Source of the DNA: a virus
Length of the DNA stretch: 33,339 nucleotides
Reading direction: 5' to 3' (one strand)
IMG/VR virus record: IMGVR_UViG_3300020446_000041
Location: 1-33,339 of that record
This document shows, one piece after another, positions 1-6,928 of the stretch. Position 1 is the stretch's first letter, and each line of letters starts with the position of its first letter. The notes under the pieces were generated by a model that was given only the letters and a program-made list of their open reading frames with translations, made no database searches and was not told where the DNA came from. A program made the translations under genes and the position numbers.

Positions 1-1
1 C

Positions 2-853
2 AAGTTTGGCAATTTTACCGATCTTAAAAAAATTATTCAGTCCCGTCTATTCTATCCAGCGTTCATTACTGGACTCTCTGGAAACGGTAAAACGTTCTCG
101 GTTGAGCAAGCGTGTGCTCAATTGGGTCGCGAACTTATCCGTGTAAATATCACTATTGAAACCGATGAAGATGATCTTATTGGCGGTTTCCGTCTTGTTA
201 ATGGTGAGACCGTTTGGCACAATGGCCCAGTCATTGAAGCACTCCAGCGAGGAGCAATTCTGCTCCTTGACGAAATCGACCTTGCCTCAAACAAAATTCT
301 TTGCCTCCAATCTATTCTCGAAGGAAAAGGAGTTTTCCTTAAGAAGATTGGCAAATGGGTTGCGCCCTCAAAAGGCTTCAACGTACTCGCCACCGCCAAC
401 ACTAAAGGAAAAGGTTCCGACGATGGCAGATTCATTGGTACTAACGTGCTCAACGAAGCGTTCCTTGAGCGATTCCCAGTAACCTTTGAGCAGCAGTATC
501 CCACTGTCAAAACTGAGCAGAGAATTCTTGAAAATGTTGCTAAGGAACTTGGCATGAATGACTCTGATTTCTGTAAGCACCTTGTAGATTGGGGTGATAT
601 TATCCGTAAGACCTTCTATGATGGTGGTATCGAAGAAATTATCTCCACCCGTCGTCTGGTCCACATCATCCGTGCTTATAGCATCTTCAATGATAAGGCA
701 AAGGCAATTCAAGTCTGTGTCAATCGCTTCGATGATGAAACTAAGCAAGCATTCATGGAACTCTATGACAAGGTTGATGCTGACTTCGCTATCTCGTCAG
801 AGGATGAAGACGGAGATCGTATCTACGTAATTGACAACACTAAGGCAATCTGA
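2..853 (+). CDS. cobS: CobS-like AAA+ ATPase (5' partial)
   Basis: The reading frame is open from the window edge, so the true start lies upstream. The 283 visible residues form a MoxR/CobS-type AAA+ core: Walker A GLSGNGKT at fragment residues 24-31 and Walker B ILLLDEIDLAS about 60 residues later. Family knowledge: CobS is the ATPase subunit of the aerobic cobaltochelatase that inserts cobalt into the corrin ring, and cyanophages commonly carry a cobS homologue next to the clamp genes, as here. Whether the phage protein really serves cobalamin synthesis cannot be told from sequence; a general MoxR-like remodelling ATPase is the alternative. A consensus promoter for the next genes lies in its last 25 bases. 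Confidence 0.8.
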   Translation, partial: KFGNFTDLKKIIQSRLFYPAFITGLSGNGKTFSVEQACAQLGRELIRVNITIETDEDDLIGGFRLVNGETVWHNGPVIEALQRGAILLLDEIDLASNKILCLQSILEGKGVFLKKIGKWVAPSKGFNVLATANTKGKGSDDGRFIGTNVLNEAFLERFPVTFEQQYPTVKTEQRILENVAKELGMNDSDFCKHLVDWGDIIRKTFYDGGIEEIISTRRLVHIIRAYSIFNDKAKAIQVCVNRFDDETKQAFMELYDKVDADFAISSEDEDGDRIYVIDNTKAI

Positions 854-859
854 TATAAT
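831..859 (+). promoter_or_regulatory. Early sigma70-type promoter before the clamp operon
   Basis: TTGACA (831-836), exactly 17 bases, then TATAAT (854-859): full consensus at both boxes. It lies inside the end of cobS, and its -10 box overlaps the ATG at 858 of the next gene. Predicted transcription starts near 866 and would serve gp45 and gp44. Confidence 0.8.
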
Positions 860-1271
860 GACAAATGCTTGGTCCCTCCTTTATGATGAAATGACTGAAC
901 ATTCTAAGTATTATTACGACTATGATCGTAATGATCTTGATAGAGAAAAACCCTTTACCATGAACGTCTCTATGACTGAAAACAACAAATACAAATATAG
1001 TGAGGAAGAAATCCTCAAAGAACTGACCGATTATATTTCCGGCACATACAATCAGCATTATTCTGCTGGTGATGATAAAATTCAGACACTTGATCTGATT
1101 GAAGCATGTGGTGATGGTGAAGCATTCTGCCGATCCAACATCCTCAAGTATGCCTCTCGCTACGATAAGAAGGGCACTGCCCGCCGTGACATTATGAAGA
1201 TTCTGCACTATGCTGTGCTTCTGATGCACTTCAATGACAAGAACGCCCAACGTGAAACTTACAACCAATGA
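858..1271 (+). CDS. Conserved hypothetical protein between cobS and the clamp gene
   Basis: A 137-residue acidic, Tyr- and Asp-rich soluble protein with no recognised motif. It begins MTNAWSLLYDEMTEHSKYYY. The ATG at 858 follows the cobS stop by 4 bases. The frame extends upstream to a TTG at 831, but that lies inside cobS. A strong promoter has its -10 box on the 858 ATG, so a transcript from that promoter would lack this codon. From that message the first in-frame ATG is 891, and the longer form would need read-through from cobS. The stop overlaps the gp45 start (ATGA). Function unknown. Confidence 0.7.
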   Translation: MTNAWSLLYDEMTEHSKYYYDYDRNDLDREKPFTMNVSMTENNKYKYSEEEILKELTDYISGTYNQHYSAGDDKIQTLDLIEACGDGEAFCRSNILKYASRYDKKGTARRDIMKILHYAVLLMHFNDKNAQRETYNQ

Positions 1272-1942
1272 CTATGAAACTGTCTGAAAAAACTGTCAAC
1301 CTTTTGAAGAACTTTGCTTCTATCAATCAGTCTATTGCATTCAAGAAGGGCAATACTCTTCGTACAATGTCCGTGATGAAGAACATCCTGGCAGAGGCAG
1401 AGATTGAAGAAGAGATCCCTCAGGACTTTGCAATCTATGATCTGGTTCAATTCTTGAATGGTGTCACTCTGCATGACAATCCTTCTATCGAGTTTCCTAA
1501 CGAGTCAAACCTGACCATCCGTGAAGGCAAGGATCGCAAGACCAAGTATTTCTTTGCAGACCCTAGCGTGATCGTTTCTCCCCCCGAGAAGTCCATTGCA
1601 CTGCCCACAGAGGACGTTTGCTTCAACCTTGACAGCACCCAGTTACAGTCGCTCCTGAAAGCATCTGCGGTCTATCAACTCCCTGACCTGGTGGCAGTTG
1701 GAGAAGCAGGTGTGGTCAAACTGGTTGTCCGTGACAAGAAGAATGACACCTCCAACGAATACTCAATCAACGTCGGTTTGACCGATCAAGAGTTCAACTT
1801 CAACTTCAAGGTTGAGAACATCAAGATTCTTCCTGGAACATATGAGGTTGTCATCTCCCAGAAACTGTTGGCACGATTTGTCAATAGTAATTTCAATCTT
1901 ACATATTTCATCGCACTTGAACCTGATTCGACCTTTGGATGA
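1268..1942 (+). CDS. 45: Sliding clamp, gp45-like
   Basis: 224 residues, close to the 228 of T4 gp45. The trimeric clamp encircles DNA and tethers gp43; in T4 it also couples late transcription to replication. The N-terminal half (MTMKLSEKTVNLLKNFASIN) and the C-terminal FIALEPDS segment resemble T4-type clamps, and the position directly before gp44 supports the call. The start overlaps the previous stop (ATGA). The gene is probably read from the promoter at 831-859. If late TATAAATA promoters are used as in T4, this protein would be part of the switch to late transcription (inference). Confidence 0.92.
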   Translation: MTMKLSEKTVNLLKNFASINQSIAFKKGNTLRTMSVMKNILAEAEIEEEIPQDFAIYDLVQFLNGVTLHDNPSIEFPNESNLTIREGKDRKTKYFFADPSVIVSPPEKSIALPTEDVCFNLDSTQLQSLLKASAVYQLPDLVAVGEAGVVKLVVRDKKNDTSNEYSINVGLTDQEFNFNFKVENIKILPGTYEVVISQKLLARFVNSNFNLTYFIALEPDSTFG

Positions 1943-2475
1943 ATATCTTTGCAACTTGTCAGGACCCTCTGCTATCTGCACGAGTTCTTCCTGACAAACA
2001 TATCGTCAAGATGCCTCTGGAATCCTGCCAGATGCTCGCTATCATTTACTCTAATTGGTATTATGATTGGGGCACTCTACCAAAGGCAAATGGTGAACCA
2101 TACGCCACAGAGAAAGGTGCATTCCGTAATCACCCCTCCACTAAGTGGGCAGCAGCATCAATCTACAATACTGCTTGGTTGATTCAACATGGGTGTGCTC
2201 TAGCAGAAGAGTATACTCACCGGTATGGTAAGGTCCACACATGCGCTAAGACTTTGTTTGAGGCAAAGAAACTGTTCCATCGTAAGACAGAACAACCCAT
2301 TGTATGTTGGGGAATGGCAGAGAACTTCTCTCGTGCTATGCCTGACGAATGGAAAAAAGATGATACAATAGATACGTTCACCGCATACAGGCGGTACATC
2401 GCATCTAAACCTTGGGTGAAGGATAACTACCTTCGCATCCCTGATCGTAAACCTGATTGGATTGATTATGAGTGA
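1939..2475 (+). CDS. Conserved phage protein, possibly related to pyrimidine-dimer glycosylase-type proteins
   Basis: 178 residues, starting MNIFATCQDPLLSARVLPDK and followed by KHIVKMPLESCQML. This pattern of an N-terminal D-P, then KH-VKM-LE, then a downstream HPS-KW and EY-HRYGK (near residues 76-104) is a family I have seen in many phages. It is sometimes annotated as a pyrimidine-dimer DNA glycosylase relative, but I cannot confirm enzymatic activity from the sequence. The start is fixed by the ATGA overlap with gp45, and the end overlaps gp44 by 8 bases, so it is translated within the clamp/clamp-loader operon. A role in DNA repair or replication is suggested only by position. Confidence 0.6.
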   Translation: MNIFATCQDPLLSARVLPDKHIVKMPLESCQMLAIIYSNWYYDWGTLPKANGEPYATEKGAFRNHPSTKWAAASIYNTAWLIQHGCALAEEYTHRYGKVHTCAKTLFEAKKLFHRKTEQPIVCWGMAENFSRAMPDEWKKDDTIDTFTAYRRYIASKPWVKDNYLRIPDRKPDWIDYE

Positions 2476-3409
2476 TTTTATCTGGGTCGAGAAGTATCGA
2501 CCTAAGACTATTCAGGAGTGTATTCTTCCTGAAGAGACCAAGAAAATGTTCCAAGATTTTTTAAATAAGGGTGAGATTCCCAATATGTTACTGGCGGGTC
2601 CTCCTGGTATCGGCAAGACCACAGTAGCAAAGGCACTGTGTAACGAACTAGGAGTAGATTTCTATGTCATCAACGGGTCCGATGAAGGGCGATTCTTGGA
2701 TACTGTCAGAAACAATGCGAAGAACTTTGCTTCGACCGTATCGCTTCAAGCAACTTCAAAACACAAAGTCATCATCATTGATGAAGCAGATAACACGTCC
2801 AATGATGTACAACTCTGCTTACGGGCGTTTATTGAGGAGTTTGCTAGCAACTGCAGATTCATCTTCACCTGTAATTACAAAAACAAAATCCTCGAACCAC
2901 TTCATTCCCGTTGCACAGTGGTTGAGTTCGGAATTAAAGGAAAAGAACGAGCAAAGATTGCCAACGGTTTCTTCCTTAGACTTCAAGAAATCCTCGCAGA
3001 AGAAGCAGTTGAGTACGACAACAAGGTACTCATTGAACTCATCAGTAAACACTTCCCCGACTGGAGACGAGTCCTCAATGAGTGTCAGCGATACTCCGTG
3101 GCTGGAAAGATTGATTCGGGGATCCTTGCGTCGTTTGGGGATATCGCAGTAAATGATCTGGTCAAGAATCTTAAGGAGAAAAACTTTACGGAGGTTCGTA
3201 AGTGGATCGTTTCTAATTTGGACAATGATCCTAACGTACTTCTGCGTCGTGCTTACGATGCTCTTTACGAAGTTCTGGACGGTCCTAGCATTGCTGCTGC
3301 TGTCCTCATTGTTGCTAAGTATCAGTATCAGTCTGCCTTCGTTGCCGACCAAGAGATTAATCTTCTGGCGGCGATGACTGAAATTATGGTGGAGTGTGAA
3401 TTCAAGTGA
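2468..3409 (+). CDS. 44: Clamp loader large subunit, gp44-like AAA+ ATPase
   Basis: 313 residues (T4 gp44 has 319). It starts MSDFIWVEKYRPKTIQECIL, typical of RFC/clamp-loader ATPases. Walker A GPPGIGKT is at 44-51, Walker B IIIDEAD at 102-108, and the arginine-finger SRC motif sits in LEPLHSRC near 145. Four copies plus gp62 load the gp45 clamp using ATP. I prefer the ATG at 2468 over the in-frame TTG at 2462 because the protein then begins directly at the conserved N-terminus. Unlike T4, gp62 does not follow; about 2 kb with seven small or accessory genes lies between them. Confidence 0.95.
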   Translation: MSDFIWVEKYRPKTIQECILPEETKKMFQDFLNKGEIPNMLLAGPPGIGKTTVAKALCNELGVDFYVINGSDEGRFLDTVRNNAKNFASTVSLQATSKHKVIIIDEADNTSNDVQLCLRAFIEEFASNCRFIFTCNYKNKILEPLHSRCTVVEFGIKGKERAKIANGFFLRLQEILAEEAVEYDNKVLIELISKHFPDWRRVLNECQRYSVAGKIDSGILASFGDIAVNDLVKNLKEKNFTEVRKWIVSNLDNDPNVLLRRAYDALYEVLDGPSIAAAVLIVAKYQYQSAFVADQEINLLAAMTEIMVECEFK

Positions 3410-3624
3410 CTGAGAACGAACTAGAAGAACTCAGATATGATGTAGCACATTATCTACTCAGTAAAATGAGTAAGGGTTCTCAGTTTCAATATGCCCTAGA
3501 TCGTATGATTCAACTCTGTAATCACTATGATGAAGAAGGGTTGAAAGAGATTCTTTCTGAATCAAAACCAGATATGAAAAACCATCTTAAAAAGAAAAAA
3601 AATAAAGGCGGAGGATTTTTATGA
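3406..3624 (+). CDS. Small hypothetical protein after gp44
   Basis: 72 residues from a GTG at 3406 that overlaps the gp44 stop by 4 bases. It is mostly helical in character and ends in a Lys-rich tail (KKKKNKGGGFL). No family recognised. I considered whether this was gp62 because of its position, but it is too short and does not match; the gp62 homologue lies at 5435. The stop overlaps the ATG of the next gene. Confidence 0.6.
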   Translation: MTENELEELRYDVAHYLLSKMSKGSQFQYALDRMIQLCNHYDEEGLKEILSESKPDMKNHLKKKKNKGGGFL

Positions 3625-3893
3625 TTGAACTTTTGACACAAACCCAATTTACCTGGGCTGCTAATCATACGATTGCAGAATTTCTTGCTGGGTATGTATT
3701 TGGAGCAGCACTCATCCTTGGAGCACCCGGTGTGTTCTTCTTTGTCGTGTTCAATGCAGCACTGCAAAGGACTAAGGGAGCACAGATTGGATATAAGGAC
3801 TATAAAGATTACGGTCCTTCTTCTACTTATGAGAATGGTAAGATGGCAGATCAGAAACCTTATAAGCACTACATCAGGGCAGCAGTACAATGA
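3621..3893 (+). CDS. Small single-pass membrane protein
   Basis: 90 residues. A strong GGAGG ribosome site at about 3610 precedes the ATG. Residues 17-45 are hydrophobic (AEFLAGYVFGAALILGAPGV and on) and should form one membrane helix. The tail is polar and Lys/Tyr-rich. No signal cleavage site is evident. The gene overlaps both neighbours by 4 bases. Function unknown. Confidence 0.7.
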   Translation: MIELLTQTQFTWAANHTIAEFLAGYVFGAALILGAPGVFFFVVFNAALQRTKGAQIGYKDYKDYGPSSTYENGKMADQKPYKHYIRAAVQ

Positions 3894-4036
3894 GTAAAAT
3901 CTTAGGTTACTGGGAACAACTCAAAGATATTGCAAATGCCCTTGGTGGAGAACTGAAAATTGTTTACACAAAAAACAGTTACGGAAAAGAAACAAAACAA
4001 ATTATTATTGAATACGAAACGGAGAACTCAAAATGA
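3890..4036 (+). CDS. Very small hypothetical protein
   Basis: 48 residues, starting MSKILGYWEQLKDIANALGG and ending in a charged segment. It is supported mainly by exact ATGA overlaps at both ends, which continue the run of coupled small genes. No family recognised. Confidence 0.6.
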   Translation: MSKILGYWEQLKDIANALGGELKIVYTKNSYGKETKQIIIEYETENSK

Positions 4037-4317
4037 ATGTAAAACTGTTACGCATCAGCACTGGCGAAGAAATCGTTGCTGAGATTGTTGAAGAGAACGC
4101 CGCAAGTGTCACTGTAAGGAATGGACTAGTCTGTATTCCTCAACAGCAGAGTGTTGGATTTATTCCTTGGGCAACCGTGGTTGACAAGATGGAACCTGAG
4201 ATTCAAGTCTCAAAGAACTTCATTGTTTATATCGCAGCAGTTGACCCCACTGTAAAAAACAAGTATAGTGAAATGTTCGGTGGTATCACCACTCCTGAAA
4301 AGAAACTCATTCTGTGA
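4033..4317 (+). CDS. Sm-like fold protein, copy 1
   Basis: 94 residues, starting MNVKLLRISTGEEIVAEIVE. A short, strand-rich N-terminus with the S/N-GEEI-A-I pattern matches a family of small cyanophage-origin proteins reported to have an Sm-like (LSm) fold; that link is from memory and moderate. Sm-like proteins usually form rings that bind RNA, so a post-transcriptional role is possible but inferred. A second, longer relative lies at 6929-7345 (ALLKSGEEVIADI). The end overlaps the methylase start (TGATG), and a promoter for the methylase lies within its last 80 bases. Confidence 0.65.
   Translation: MNVKLLRISTGEEIVAEIVEENAASVTVRNGLVCIPQQQSVGFIPWATVVDKMEPEIQVSKNFIVYIAAVDPTVKNKYSEMFGGITTPEKKLIL
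4241..4269 (+). promoter_or_regulatory. Early-type promoter before the DNA methylase
   Basis: TTGACC (4241-4246), 17 bases, TATAGT (4264-4269). Both boxes are one mismatch from consensus. It lies in the 3' end of the Sm-like gene, 48 bases before the methylase ATG. Confidence 0.55.
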
Positions 4318-5159
4318 TGAAGTCCTACAAGACACCCTTGAGATATCCAGGTGGCAAGTCTCGTGCTTGTCAAAAGATGGATGTGTATTTCCCTGACCTA
4401 AGGGAGTACAAAGAATATCATGAACCATTTCTTGGTGGTGGCAGTGTCGCCATTCATGTCACTAAGAAGTATCCACATCTTGACATTTGGGTGAATGACT
4501 TATATGAACCTCTATATAACTTTTGGAGAGTTCTACAAGACTCTGGTGCTGAACTCGCTGAGCAAATTGGCGAACTAAAGTCACAGCATCCCGAACCAGG
4601 ATCTGCTAAGGATCTATTCTTGAAGTCCAAGGAGACTGTAAATGATTATAATGAATCGGATACATCTCGCGCAGTTGCTTTTTATATTGTTAACAAGTGT
4701 AGTTTTAGTGGTCTCACTGAATCCTCCTCATTCAGCAAACAAGCAAGTGTCTCCAACTTCTCAGTGCGAGGCATCGAGAAACTTCCAGGATACTCTCAAC
4801 TAATCAAAGATTGGAAAATTACTAACCTCAGTTATGAACAACTCCTTACTGACAACAAACAGTGCTTTACCTACCTTGATCCCCCCTACGACATACGAGA
4901 TAATCTATATGGAAGGAAAGGGAGTATGCATAACGGATTCAACCACGACGATTTTGCTACCGATTGTGATCGGTTTATTGGTCCTCAACTCATATCTTAC
5001 AATTCGTCTCAGTTGGTTAAAGAAAGGTTCCAAGGGTGGGAAGTAGGAGAGTTTGATCTTACATATACAATGAGATCAGTAGGCGAATATATGCGCGAGC
5101 AAAAAGAACGAAAGGAACTTTTATTGTTTAATTATGACAAACCCCAATCAGTTGTATGA
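4317..5159 (+). CDS. dam: DNA adenine N6-methyltransferase, D12 (Dam) class
   Basis: 280 residues. The N-terminal TPLRYPGGKSR (6-16) and FLGGGSV (38-44) form the AdoMet-binding motif, and DPPY at 188-191 is the catalytic motif of adenine methylases. The order fits the alpha/Dam group, whose members typically methylate GATC. Such enzymes usually protect phage DNA from restriction or change promoter reading; the actual target site is not visible here. I chose the ATG at 4317 over the GTG one codon before it, because it overlaps the preceding stop (TGATG). It lies between the clamp-loader genes gp44 and gp62. Confidence 0.9.
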   Translation: MKSYKTPLRYPGGKSRACQKMDVYFPDLREYKEYHEPFLGGGSVAIHVTKKYPHLDIWVNDLYEPLYNFWRVLQDSGAELAEQIGELKSQHPEPGSAKDLFLKSKETVNDYNESDTSRAVAFYIVNKCSFSGLTESSSFSKQASVSNFSVRGIEKLPGYSQLIKDWKITNLSYEQLLTDNKQCFTYLDPPYDIRDNLYGRKGSMHNGFNHDDFATDCDRFIGPQLISYNSSQLVKERFQGWEVGEFDLTYTMRSVGEYMREQKERKELLLFNYDKPQSVV

Positions 5160-5283
5160 GGATATGGCAAAACTCAATGCACTCTATGAAGAGTTGCTTT
5201 GGGGTCATGAAGATGTTCTTGAGTTCGTAGCAGACTACGAGAATGATAGAATTATTATCAGGAACAAAACGAAGGAAGGATGA
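5134..5283 (+). CDS. Small acidic conserved phage protein
   Basis: 49 residues, starting MTNPNQLYEDMAKLNALYEE. I recall similar short sequences in other cyanophages, but no function is known. The ATG at 5134 lies inside the methylase end (26-base overlap); an alternative in-frame ATG is at 5164. The longer form is preferred because the N-PN-LYEDM start looks conserved. The stop overlaps the next gene. Confidence 0.65.
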   Translation: MTNPNQLYEDMAKLNALYEELLWGHEDVLEFVADYENDRIIIRNKTKEG

Positions 5284-5444
5284 GAAAATTAGGACGCATT
5301 TGGAAATATAGTCTAGGTAGTTTTTCTGATGACAAAACCCACAGATATGACAACTACGTGGTTCTGGTACGGACTGCTATATTCTTTTCTTATCTCATTA
5401 CTAATTGTTTTATTATTGCAGGAGTGATTCGACATTGGAACTAA
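5280..5444 (+). CDS. Very small membrane protein
   Basis: 54 residues with a basic N-terminus (MRKLGRIWKY) and a hydrophobic segment at about 28-50 that should span the membrane. It starts in an ATGA overlap, and its last 10 bases overlap the chosen gp62 start. No family recognised. Confidence 0.6.
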   Translation: MRKLGRIWKYSLGSFSDDKTHRYDNYVVLVRTAIFFSYLITNCFIIAGVIRHWN

Positions 5445-5809
5445 AAGATTGGTTGAATTCCATCAACATTAACAAGAGGGATCTTCGCCTGGAAGATCCT
5501 GATGCAAAGTATCCAGCATATATTGTGAACCGCTGTTTGTCCGGTCAATTGGACACAGTTCTGTATGCAAATGAAATGAACTTAAACTCACACTTAGACC
5601 CTAACCTCCAGTATTCTTTTATGCTAAATAGTGTGAGGAAACGGAAAAGATTCTCTCCGTGGCTCCGCAAGGACGAGATCAGAGATTTAGATTATGTGAA
5701 ACGTTACTATGGATATAGTAACGAAAAAGCAAAACAGGCTCTGAGCATTCTTACCAAACAACAATTGTCATTCATTAAATCTAAATTTGAAACTGGAGGA
5801 AAAAGATGA
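5435..5809 (+). CDS. 62: Clamp loader small subunit, gp62-like
   Basis: 124 residues from a TTG at 5435. The sequence (DWLNSININKRDL, YIVNRCLSGQLDTVLYANEM, then YYGYSNEKAKQAL) matches the cyanophage form of gp62, which is shorter than the 187 residues of T4. It joins four gp44 subunits in the clamp loader. No ATG exists near the N-terminus. TTG at 5435 has AGGAG 10 bases upstream and gives the conserved start; an upstream TTG at 5405 would add ten unlikely residues. regA follows with an ATGA overlap, keeping the T4 order gp62-regA. Confidence 0.85.
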   Translation: MELKDWLNSININKRDLRLEDPDAKYPAYIVNRCLSGQLDTVLYANEMNLNSHLDPNLQYSFMLNSVRKRKRFSPWLRKDEIRDLDYVKRYYGYSNEKAKQALSILTKQQLSFIKSKFETGGKR

Positions 5810-6237
5810 TTCAGGAACCTGAAGTTCGTTGGTCAGCAGACCAGATGATTGAAGTTACGTTGAATGAACCTGACGACTTTTTAAAGGTTCGTGAAACTCT
5901 GACACGTATCGGGGTCGCATCCCGTAAAGAGAAAAAGATTTATCAGTCCTGCCATATTCTGCATAAGCAGGGACGGTATTACATTGTACACTTTAAAGAA
6001 CTGTTTGCCTTGGATGGTAAGCATGCAAATCTGACAGTGAATGATGTTCAGAGACGCAACAGGATTATTCAACTGCTTTGTGACTGGGGTCTGGTTAGTG
6101 TTATTGAACCAGAGAAGGTTACAGATATTGCACCCTTGAATCAAATCAAGGTGCTGGCATATAAAGAAAAGCACGAGTGGGTGCTTGAAACCAAGTATAA
6201 TATTGGCAAGAAGAAAAAAGTAGAAGGAACCGAATAA
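5806..6237 (+). CDS. regA: RegA translational repressor
   Basis: 143 residues (T4 RegA has 122). Segments closely match T4 RegA: EVTLNEPDDFLKVRETLTRI, YQSCHILHKQGRYYIVHFKE, the LLCDWGL segment and a C-terminal KHEW. RegA binds ribosome sites of early phage mRNAs and shuts off their translation. Compared with T4 there are about a dozen extra residues at each end, the last ones Lys-rich. GGAGG precedes the ATG. The operon ends here at a strong terminator. Confidence 0.95.
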   Translation: MIQEPEVRWSADQMIEVTLNEPDDFLKVRETLTRIGVASRKEKKIYQSCHILHKQGRYYIVHFKELFALDGKHANLTVNDVQRRNRIIQLLCDWGLVSVIEPEKVTDIAPLNQIKVLAYKEKHEWVLETKYNIGKKKKVEGTE

Positions 6238-6244
6238 AAATTGT

Positions 6245-6269
6245 AGGGGATTCCACATCCCCTTTTTTT
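6245..6269 (+). terminator. Rho-independent terminator after regA
   Basis: A perfect 7-bp stem, AGGGGAT / ATCCCCT (6245-6251 and 6257-6263), with a 5-base loop followed by six T. It closes the clamp-to-regA operon 8 bases after the regA stop. Confidence 0.9.
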
Positions 6270-6279
6270 ATGTTTCATG

Positions 6280-6287
6280 CTTAAATA
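6280..6287 (+). promoter_or_regulatory. Late-type promoter before hsp20
   Basis: CTTAAATA resembles the T4/cyanophage late box TATAAATA. It lies 10 bases after the terminator T-run and about 97 bases before the hsp20 start. Confidence 0.5.
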
Positions 6288-6299
6288 TACGTGTAGGAG

Positions 6300-6348
6300 G
6301 AAGAGGTTTCTAGAACCCCTTCTACGCCAAAGATCGCCTTCGGGGATC
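6300..6348 (+). promoter_or_regulatory. Two hairpins in the hsp20 leader
   Basis: Hairpin 1 (6300-6322): GAAGAGGTT pairs with AACCCCTTC with one mismatch around the loop TCTAG. Hairpin 2 (6332-6348): GATC-G-CC pairs with GG-GATC around a TTCG tetraloop with one bulged G. Both lie between the late-type promoter and the AAAGGAG ribosome site of hsp20. An RNA-stabilising or temperature-sensing role is possible but unproven. Confidence 0.5.
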
Positions 6349-6383
6349 ACACAATCTAATCTCGCTTTAAAAGGAGAAGTACA

Positions 6384-6818
6384 ATGGTCAACATTCAGAA
6401 GTTTCACTCTGCCGATTTAAATTCTTTGGTGGATCGTATAAATAAGTACAGTATCGGTATGGATGATATATTTGATAGATTATCCCATGTCAATGAAACA
6501 CAGGGAAACTATCCTCCATACAACCTAGTTCAAGTCAGTAATACAGAATCAAGACTTGAATTAGCACTTGCTGGATTTAAACAAAAAGAAGTAAATGTCT
6601 ACACACAAGACGGAAAATTATTTGTCGAAGGAACTAAAGACCAACCAAAAGAAGAACCGACATACTACCACAGAGGAATGGCTCAAAGATCTTTCACCAG
6701 ATCTTGGACACTCGGTGATGAAACGGAAGTTAGATCAGTTACTTTTGAGAATGGGTTACTAACAGTTGAGTTAGGGAAAGTAGTACCAGAGCATCACCAG
6801 AGAAAGAACTGGTTCTAA
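6384..6818 (+). CDS. hsp20: Small heat-shock protein Hsp20 (alpha-crystallin family)
   Basis: 144 residues. An alpha-crystallin domain spans about 48-140: LELALAGFKQKEVNVYTQDG, then FTRSWTLGDETEVRSVTFEN, then GLLTVELGK, the hallmark G-L-x-V strand. Small heat-shock proteins are ATP-independent holdases, and hsp20 is a near-universal gene of T4-like cyanophages, thought to help capsid folding. The ATG has a good AAAGGAG site. The gene stands alone between two terminators, with its own late-type promoter and a structured leader, so it is probably expressed late. Confidence 0.95.
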   Translation: MVNIQKFHSADLNSLVDRINKYSIGMDDIFDRLSHVNETQGNYPPYNLVQVSNTESRLELALAGFKQKEVNVYTQDGKLFVEGTKDQPKEEPTYYHRGMAQRSFTRSWTLGDETEVRSVTFENGLLTVELGKVVPEHHQRKNWF

Positions 6819-6854
6819 ATAGTTGCGGCTACCTTGTTAAATATCGTCGCCTGC

Positions 6855-6895
6855 GGAGGGGAACTGGCAAAATCCAGTTGCGTCCCCTCCTTTTT
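6855..6895 (+). terminator. Rho-independent terminator after hsp20
   Basis: A two-part stem: GGAGGGG pairs with CCCCTCC (6855-6861, 6884-6890) and AACTGG pairs with CCAGTT (6862-6867, 6874-6879), then five T. The unpaired GCGT on the 3' side also forms part of the next promoter's -35 box. Confidence 0.88.
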
Positions 6896-6906
6896 CATGC
6901 TATACT
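6878..6906 (+). promoter_or_regulatory. Early-type promoter overlapping the terminator
   Basis: TTGCGT (6878-6883), 17 bases, TATACT (6901-6906), with TG one base upstream of the -10 box (extended -10). The -35 match is weak. It lies directly before the Sm-like protein, its downstream partner gene and gp43. Confidence 0.55.
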
Positions 6907-6928
6907 ACCTGAAGGAAAATACTGATCT

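Noticed and set aside
118-555. Minus-strand open frame of 145 codons
   Set aside because: Fully inside the CobS-like ATPase, whose Walker motifs fix the coding frame. No ribosome site or known family.
3406-3624. gp62 clamp-loader subunit by position after gp44
   Set aside because: Only 72 residues with no matching segments; a clear gp62-like protein is encoded at 5435-5809 directly before regA.
6437-6444. Exact TATAAATA late box
   Set aside because: It lies inside the early part of hsp20, with no gene start downstream that it could serve. AT-rich codons produce such matches by chance; similar coding matches near 23139 (ACTAAATA) and 24222 (GATAAATA) were rejected for the same reason.
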